DNA from: Streptomyces sp. NL15-2K
GTDB lineage: Bacteria; Actinomycetota; Actinomycetes; Streptomycetales; Streptomycetaceae
Reading direction: 5' to 3'
Length of the DNA stretch: 64,000 nt
Assembly: GCF_030551255.1 (NCBI RefSeq)
Contig: NZ_CP130630.1
Coordinates: 5,375,501 to 5,439,500, forward strand
Part shown: piece after piece, positions 60,025 to 64,000 of the stretch
How the letters are laid out: each line of letters begins with the position of its first letter
Position numbering within the stretch: position 1 is the stretch's first letter
Translations under genes and position numbers: made by a program
The notes under the pieces: generated by a model
What the model was told of the DNA's origin: nothing
The model's database searches: none
What the model saw: the letters and a program-made list of their open reading frames with translations, nothing else

Positions 60025-61563
60025 ATGAGACCGGGTGAGGGACGCGACGGCCGCCTGGACGCCCAGGGACGCCATGGAGGCCATGGAGGCCATGGAGGCC
60101 AAGGAGGAGGCCAGGGCGGCATCCCCGACGGACTGCTCGTCGGCATACTCGCCTTCCTCCTCGGCATGACCCTCCTGGTCTGGTCGGCCACGGGCCTGGC
60201 CGCCCTGTTCTCCCACGGCGCCTGGCCCACGGGGGTCACCTTCAGCCGCACCCCCCTGGCCATGCGCCAGCTCATCGCCCAACCGCACGACATCCCCGGC
60301 GCCTGGCCGGAGGCCCCCGCCGCCGAACTCTCGGGATACGGCCTGTTCTGGGGCCTGTTCATCGGCCAGCTGATGATCCTGATCGTCCTGACGGTGTTCG
60401 TGCTGGGCACGGTGGCGCGGTGGAGGGCGGTGCGGGCCAGGAGACGGGAGGAGAGGGCGGCGGCGCTGGACCGGACTGCGGCGACGCCCCCTGAGCCCCA
60501 CGAGGTACCGGTACCGGTACCGACGCCGTCACCGGAGCCACAACCAACGGAACCACTCCGCGCAACGCCGGCCGATGCCCAGCCCTCCGCCTCTCGGGCC
60601 AACGGCAAACAGGTGGGCGGGTGGGAAACAAACCGCGCCGAAGGCGCGGTGCACTACGGCTCCCCGGCAGCCCGTCACACCCCCGCAACCCAAGCAGTGC
60701 ACGACGCGGCAGGCCCAGCCCTCGTCGTCACCTCGAACCCCGCCATCTGGCAGGACACGAAGGACGCCAGAGCCAAACTCGGCCCGGTCCACGTCTACGA
60801 CCCTTCCCACCTCTGCGACACCCCGGCCCGCCTCCACTGGTCCCCGACGGCAGGCTGCGAGGACAAGCAAACGGCGGCCACCAGAGCCACCGCCCTCCTC
60901 TCACCGGTCCGCCCCACCGCGAAAATCGACCAGGCGATGGCCGACGTAGCCGAAACACTCCTGCGGAGCTACCTGCACGCCGCCGCCATCGACGGCCGCA
61001 CCATCCGCCACGTCCACCGCTGGTGCCAGGGCACCCAGATCCAGGACGCCGTACGAACCCTCCGTACGCACCCCAAGGCCGCCCCCGGCGCTGCGGGCGA
61101 ACTCGAAGCCGCCCTCACCGCGCACGCCGAACGCCGGGACATCGCGCAGGAGTTGGCCGGCCGAGCCCTCTCCGCCCTCTTCACGGTCAACATCCGCGAG
61201 GCCTGCACTCCCAACCGAACTGATGCGCTCGCCTTGGATTCCTTCGTCGACGAAGGGGGCACGCTTTATGTGGTGGGTGAATCAATCGAGGACCCCCGGA
61301 CGAACCCCGGCGCGATGCCCCTCCTGACCGCCCTCACCTCAAGCGTGGTCGAGCGCGGCCGGCGCATGGCCGAACGGTCATCCTCCGGTCGCCTCGACCC
61401 ACCACTGACGCTCGTCCTCGACGACGTCGCCGCCGTGGCTCCGCTTCCCCAGCTCCCGGAGCTGCTGGCCACCGGAGCGGACCGGGGCCTGCCGACCCTG
61501 GCCCTGCTCCGATCCCGTGAACAGGGCCGCACCCGGTGGCCGAACGCAGAACTGCCGGTGTAA
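60025..61563 (+). CDS. cmdA: VirD4/TraG-like membrane protein CmdA without Walker A
   Basis: This 512-residue protein has a Gly/His-rich start made of a 9-bp DNA repeat (GGHGGHGGQGG), two membrane helices (LLVGILAFLLGMTLLVWSAT, LFIGQLMILIVLTVFVLGTV), a Pro-rich linker, and a cytoplasmic domain like TraG/VirD4 coupling proteins (ALVVTSNPAIWQDTKDARAK, GPVHVYDPSHL, LHWSPTAGCED, LTLVLDDVAAVAPLPQLPEL). The Walker A loop expected just before ALVVTSNP is absent and the C terminus stops early, so it may be a structural subunit rather than a motor. Confidence 0.8.
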   Translation: MRPGEGRDGRLDAQGRHGGHGGHGGQGGGQGGIPDGLLVGILAFLLGMTLLVWSATGLAALFSHGAWPTGVTFSRTPLAMRQLIAQPHDIPGAWPEAPAAELSGYGLFWGLFIGQLMILIVLTVFVLGTVARWRAVRARRREERAAALDRTAATPPEPHEVPVPVPTPSPEPQPTEPLRATPADAQPSASRANGKQVGGWETNRAEGAVHYGSPAARHTPATQAVHDAAGPALVVTSNPAIWQDTKDARAKLGPVHVYDPSHLCDTPARLHWSPTAGCEDKQTAATRATALLSPVRPTAKIDQAMADVAETLLRSYLHAAAIDGRTIRHVHRWCQGTQIQDAVRTLRTHPKAAPGAAGELEAALTAHAERRDIAQELAGRALSALFTVNIREACTPNRTDALALDSFVDEGGTLYVVGESIEDPRTNPGAMPLLTALTSSVVERGRRMAERSSSGRLDPPLTLVLDDVAAVAPLPQLPELLATGADRGLPTLALLRSREQGRTRWPNAELPV

Positions 61564-61564
61564 C

Positions 61565-61636
61565 CGCACTGATCGCACTGATCGCACTGATCGCACTGAT
61601 CGCGCTAGTCGCTTTAGCCGCGTTAATCGCGTTAGT
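61565..61636. repeat. 9-bp tandem repeat, 8 copies
   Basis: Four perfect CGCACTGAT units and four degenerate ones (CGCGCTAGT, CGCTTTAGC, CGCGTTAAT, CGCGTTAGT) start just after the cmdA stop and run into the stop codon of the convergent GNAT gene. Confidence 0.9.
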
Positions 61637-62177
61637 CGCGCTCCAGCACGAACTCCAACTCCCGCTCCTCGGAGTGCCCGGTCAACGGCACAGTCACCCC
61701 ACTCGGCACGAACCCCACCTTGCGGTAGAACCGCTGTGCCCGTTCGTTCTCCTCATGCACGATCAGCCGCACCCGCTCCGCCCCACGCGCCCACGACCAC
61801 TCCAGGGCGGCGTCGAACAGCACCTCGGTCAGCCCGCTCCCCCGCTCCTCGGGCCGCACGAACACGCCCACCAGATGCGTCTGCTTCCGCTCTATCGGAA
61901 ACCCGGCCCAGTCCGTCGTCCCGGGCTCCTCCACCAGCACGGTCAGCGTCCCCACCCACCGCCCGTCGGGCCCTGCGGCGATGATCTGCTGAGCCCGGTC
62001 CGCGCCCTCGGCGGAACTCGCCGTCCGCTCCTGCCAGAAGGAGTCCGGCCTGGCCGCAGCCGCCTCGTAGGTCTCCAGAAAGGCGAGGTGCGCCACCGGA
62101 TCCCGCAGCGCCACAAGCCGCAACTCCTTCGCTGCGGGCCACTCATCAGGGCGTACGGACCGGATCACGTAGTTCAT
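61632..62177 (-). CDS. GNAT-family N-acetyltransferase
   Basis: This 181-residue protein has the GNAT fold with acetyl-CoA loop VGVFVRPEERGSGLTEVLFD and the C-terminal ENERAQRFYRKVGFVPSGVT. Substrate unknown. ATG 62177 (MNYVIRSVRP) fits the usual start of the first strand; an upstream in-frame start at 62264 would add a non-conserved Gly/Val stretch. It is convergent with cmdA and divergent from the kinase gene. Confidence 0.87.
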   Translation of the reverse strand: MNYVIRSVRPDEWPAAKELRLVALRDPVAHLAFLETYEAAAARPDSFWQERTASSAEGADRAQQIIAAGPDGRWVGTLTVLVEEPGTTDWAGFPIERKQTHLVGVFVRPEERGSGLTEVLFDAALEWSWARGAERVRLIVHEENERAQRFYRKVGFVPSGVTVPLTGHSEERELEFVLERD

Positions 62178-62293
62178 ATGGCCACGGTAATACCCGGGTA
62201 CTACACCCCTCACCCCAAATACTGCCCCCGGTCCGACGCCCGCCGCCCCCACGCGGACGAGCATCGAAGCATGGCGAAGGAAGAGGGCCCACC

Positions 62294-63556
62294 ATGGACT
62301 CCGTGACGGAAGAACGCGCAGCGGAAGAACGAACGGCGGAACCCCTCACCGAGTACGTCCATCGCATCACCAGGCGGGTGCGCGCCTTCGACCGGAGCCA
62401 TCCCCTGGTGTGGGACCTGCACATCACCGGCTTCTGGGTGACGGCGGCCCTGATCGACTACATCGGCGGCGGCTGGCGCAACATCGCCCACAACGTCCAC
62501 GTCGCCGACTGGCTCGTCCTCGCCCTGAGCCTCGGCTTCTCCGTCCCCCTCCTCTGGCGACGCAGCCACCCCCGCGCCGTCCTCATCGCTCTGGCACCCG
62601 TCGCCCTGGTCAACGCCTGGACCGGCGCCATCCTCCAGGCGGCGCTGCTCCAACTGCTCGTCGTCTACCACATCGCCCTGCGCCTGCCCCTGCGCACCAT
62701 GTGGTGGGCGGCGACCCTGGTCCTCGCCCCGGTGGTCGTGACCGCGGCCCGCTACGGCGACGAAGGCAGCTGGGACCAGCAGATCGGCTCCCAACTGCTG
62801 TCCATCGCCACGGCCGCCCTCGTCGGCGTCACGGTCCGCACCCGCCGCAACTACACCGAGGCCCTGGAAGACCGAGCCCGCCGCCTCGAGATCGAACGCG
62901 ACCAGCAGACCCGCCTGGCCGCCGCCGCCGAACGCGCCCGCATAGCCCGCGAGATGCACGACATCATCGGCCACAACCTCTCCGTCATCACCGGCCTCGC
63001 CGACGGCGGAAAGTACGCCGCCACCAAGTCCCCGGAACGCGCCGCCCAAGCCCTCCACGCCATCGGCACCACCAGCCGCCAGGCTTTGAGCGAACTACGC
63101 CGCCTCCTGGACGTCCTGCGTGAGGAGGAGAAGTCCCAGAGCGAGGCCGAACTGACCCCCCAGCCCACCCTGACCGACCTCGACCAGCTCATCGACGGCG
63201 TACGCGCCGCCGGCCTACCCGTCCGCACCACCATCCACGGCACCCCCACCCTCCACCCCGGCCGCCAGCTCACGGTCTACCGCGTCATCCAGGAAGCCCT
63301 CACCAACACCCTCAAACACGGCGGCCCCGACGCCACAGCACTGATCACGATCGCGTACGAGGACAAAGGCGCCGTCACCGTCACCGTGACCGACACCGGC
63401 AACGGGGGCCAGGCCCTCGACAGAGGCGGCCGCGGACTACCCGGAATGCGCGAACGAACCGCCCTCTACGGCGGCACACTTGAGGCCGGCCCCCGCCCGC
63501 ACCCGGAGCGGGGCTGGCGCGTCCACTTACACCTCCCGGAGGAAACCCCGCAGTGA
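62294..63556 (+). CDS. Two-component sensor histidine kinase (NarL-type partner)
   Basis: This 420-residue kinase has four or five N-terminal membrane helices (about residues 45-190), a coiled-coil (ALEDRARRLEIERDQQTRLA), HisKA_3 with the phosphorylated His in ARIAREMHDIIGHNLSVITG, and an HATPase domain (VIQEALTNTLKHGGPDATAL, DTGNGG, GRGLPGMRERTALYGG). The stop overlaps the GTG of the response regulator. Signal unknown. Confidence 0.93.
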   Translation: MDSVTEERAAEERTAEPLTEYVHRITRRVRAFDRSHPLVWDLHITGFWVTAALIDYIGGGWRNIAHNVHVADWLVLALSLGFSVPLLWRRSHPRAVLIALAPVALVNAWTGAILQAALLQLLVVYHIALRLPLRTMWWAATLVLAPVVVTAARYGDEGSWDQQIGSQLLSIATAALVGVTVRTRRNYTEALEDRARRLEIERDQQTRLAAAAERARIAREMHDIIGHNLSVITGLADGGKYAATKSPERAAQALHAIGTTSRQALSELRRLLDVLREEEKSQSEAELTPQPTLTDLDQLIDGVRAAGLPVRTTIHGTPTLHPGRQLTVYRVIQEALTNTLKHGGPDATALITIAYEDKGAVTVTVTDTGNGGQALDRGGRGLPGMRERTALYGGTLEAGPRPHPERGWRVHLHLPEETPQ

Positions 63557-64000
63557 CCACGGTCCTCATCGCCGACGACCAGCCCCTCCAGCGCCTCGGC
63601 TTCCGCATGCTGCTGGAGAGCCAGGACGACATGACGGTGCTGGGGGAGGCGACGAACCGAGCCAGCCGCATGACCGCCGAACTCCATCCCGACGTCGTCC
63701 TGATGGACGTCCGGATGCCCGGCCTCGACGGCATCGAGGCCACTCGCCGCATCGCCGCCGCCGGCGACCGCACCCGCGTCCTGATCCTCACCACCTTCGA
63801 CCTGGACGAGTACGCCTACGCCGGCCTGCGCGCGGGCGCCTCAGGTTTCCTGGTCAAGGACGCCCAGCCGGAGGACCTGCTTTCGGGCATCCGCGCGGTG
63901 GCTACGGGCGACGCGGTGGTGGCCCCCAGCCTGACCCGCCGCCTCCTGGACGCATACGCCCAGCACCTGCCGACCGGCACACCAGCCGAAAGCCCGGGAG
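63553..64000 (+). CDS. Response regulator, 3' end outside window
   Basis: This NarL/LuxR-type receiver starts at GTG 63553 (TTVLIADDQPLQRLGFRMLL). The phosphoacceptor Asp is in VVLMDVRMPGLDGIEA, Thr in ILTTFDLDEYAY, and Lys in GFLVKDAQPEDLL. The frame is open to the window edge; the DNA-binding LuxR domain lies beyond it. Overlap with the kinase gene (GTGA) indicates coupled translation. Confidence 0.93.
   Translation, partial: MTTVLIADDQPLQRLGFRMLLESQDDMTVLGEATNRASRMTAELHPDVVLMDVRMPGLDGIEATRRIAAAGDRTRVLILTTFDLDEYAYAGLRAGASGFLVKDAQPEDLLSGIRAVATGDAVVAPSLTRRLLDAYAQHLPTGTPAESPG

Overview
The window is high-GC Streptomyces chromosome. The evidence is strong GC bias at third codon positions, GTG and TTG starts, mycothiol synthase, an ECF sigma/anti-sigma pair, several WhiJ-type XRE/DUF397/HATPase modules and PHO boxes in front of a pst operon. 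From memory, the core gene order (5'-nucleotidase, mshD, ABC/ECF genes, YtrA-ABC genes, ppk, CHAD, Nudix, pstSCAB, pit, DUF47, CsoR-like, then cmdF to cmdA) runs in the same order as the S. coelicolor segment SCO4152 down to about SCO4124. No rRNA, tRNA or CRISPR was found.

Region 1 (1-11.4 kb) is mixed and partly accessory. It holds a truncated secreted protein, a pectate lyase-pectinesterase fusion, an orphan Imm49 protein and a TetR regulator divergent from an NTF2-like/DUF1772 pair with two matching operators. An IS1182-type transposase remnant, a 78-bp inverted-repeat element and a decayed ABC transporter operon follow. A GH76 glycosidase and a DeoR regulator end the region.

Region 2 (11.4-41 kb) is conserved core: DUF2993 protein, 5'-nucleotidase, mycothiol synthase, an ECF sigma/anti-sigma/ABC operon, a YtrA-type GntR/ABC operon with a long operator palindrome, and a large phosphate block. 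The phosphate block has polyphosphate kinase, CHAD protein, Nudix hydrolase, PHO-box-driven pstS, an attenuator, pstCAB, and a Pit transporter with its DUF47 partner. A CsoR-type regulator, a lipoprotein, an FAD oxidase, a PAP2 phosphatase and a transglycosylase/NlpC protein follow. Two gene-free stretches (32.2-33.25 kb and 36.96-37.41 kb) are filled with tandem repeats and share a dispersed repeat of about 99 bp carrying a perfect hairpin.

Region 3 (41-54.1 kb) is accessory. It holds a secreted serine protease, a Uma2 nuclease, two diverged copies of a WhiJ-type module, an antitoxin whose MazF-like partner is cut off at a second 78-bp element, SDR/TetR remnants and a sedolisin protease. Next comes a 7-kb segment bracketed by direct repeats that copy the 3' end and terminator of the sedolisin gene. 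That segment carries a second WhiJ-type module, a broken VOC gene, and a four-gene operon with an 878-residue polymorphic toxin-like protein followed by immunity-like genes.

Region 4 (54.1-61.6 kb) is the six-gene cmd operon. It reads as a stripped-down type IV secretion-like membrane complex (VirB8-like, VirB6/TrbL-like, SCO6880-like, VirB4-like ATPase, VirD4/TraG-like protein). The window ends with a GNAT enzyme and a two-component pair whose response regulator runs off the edge.
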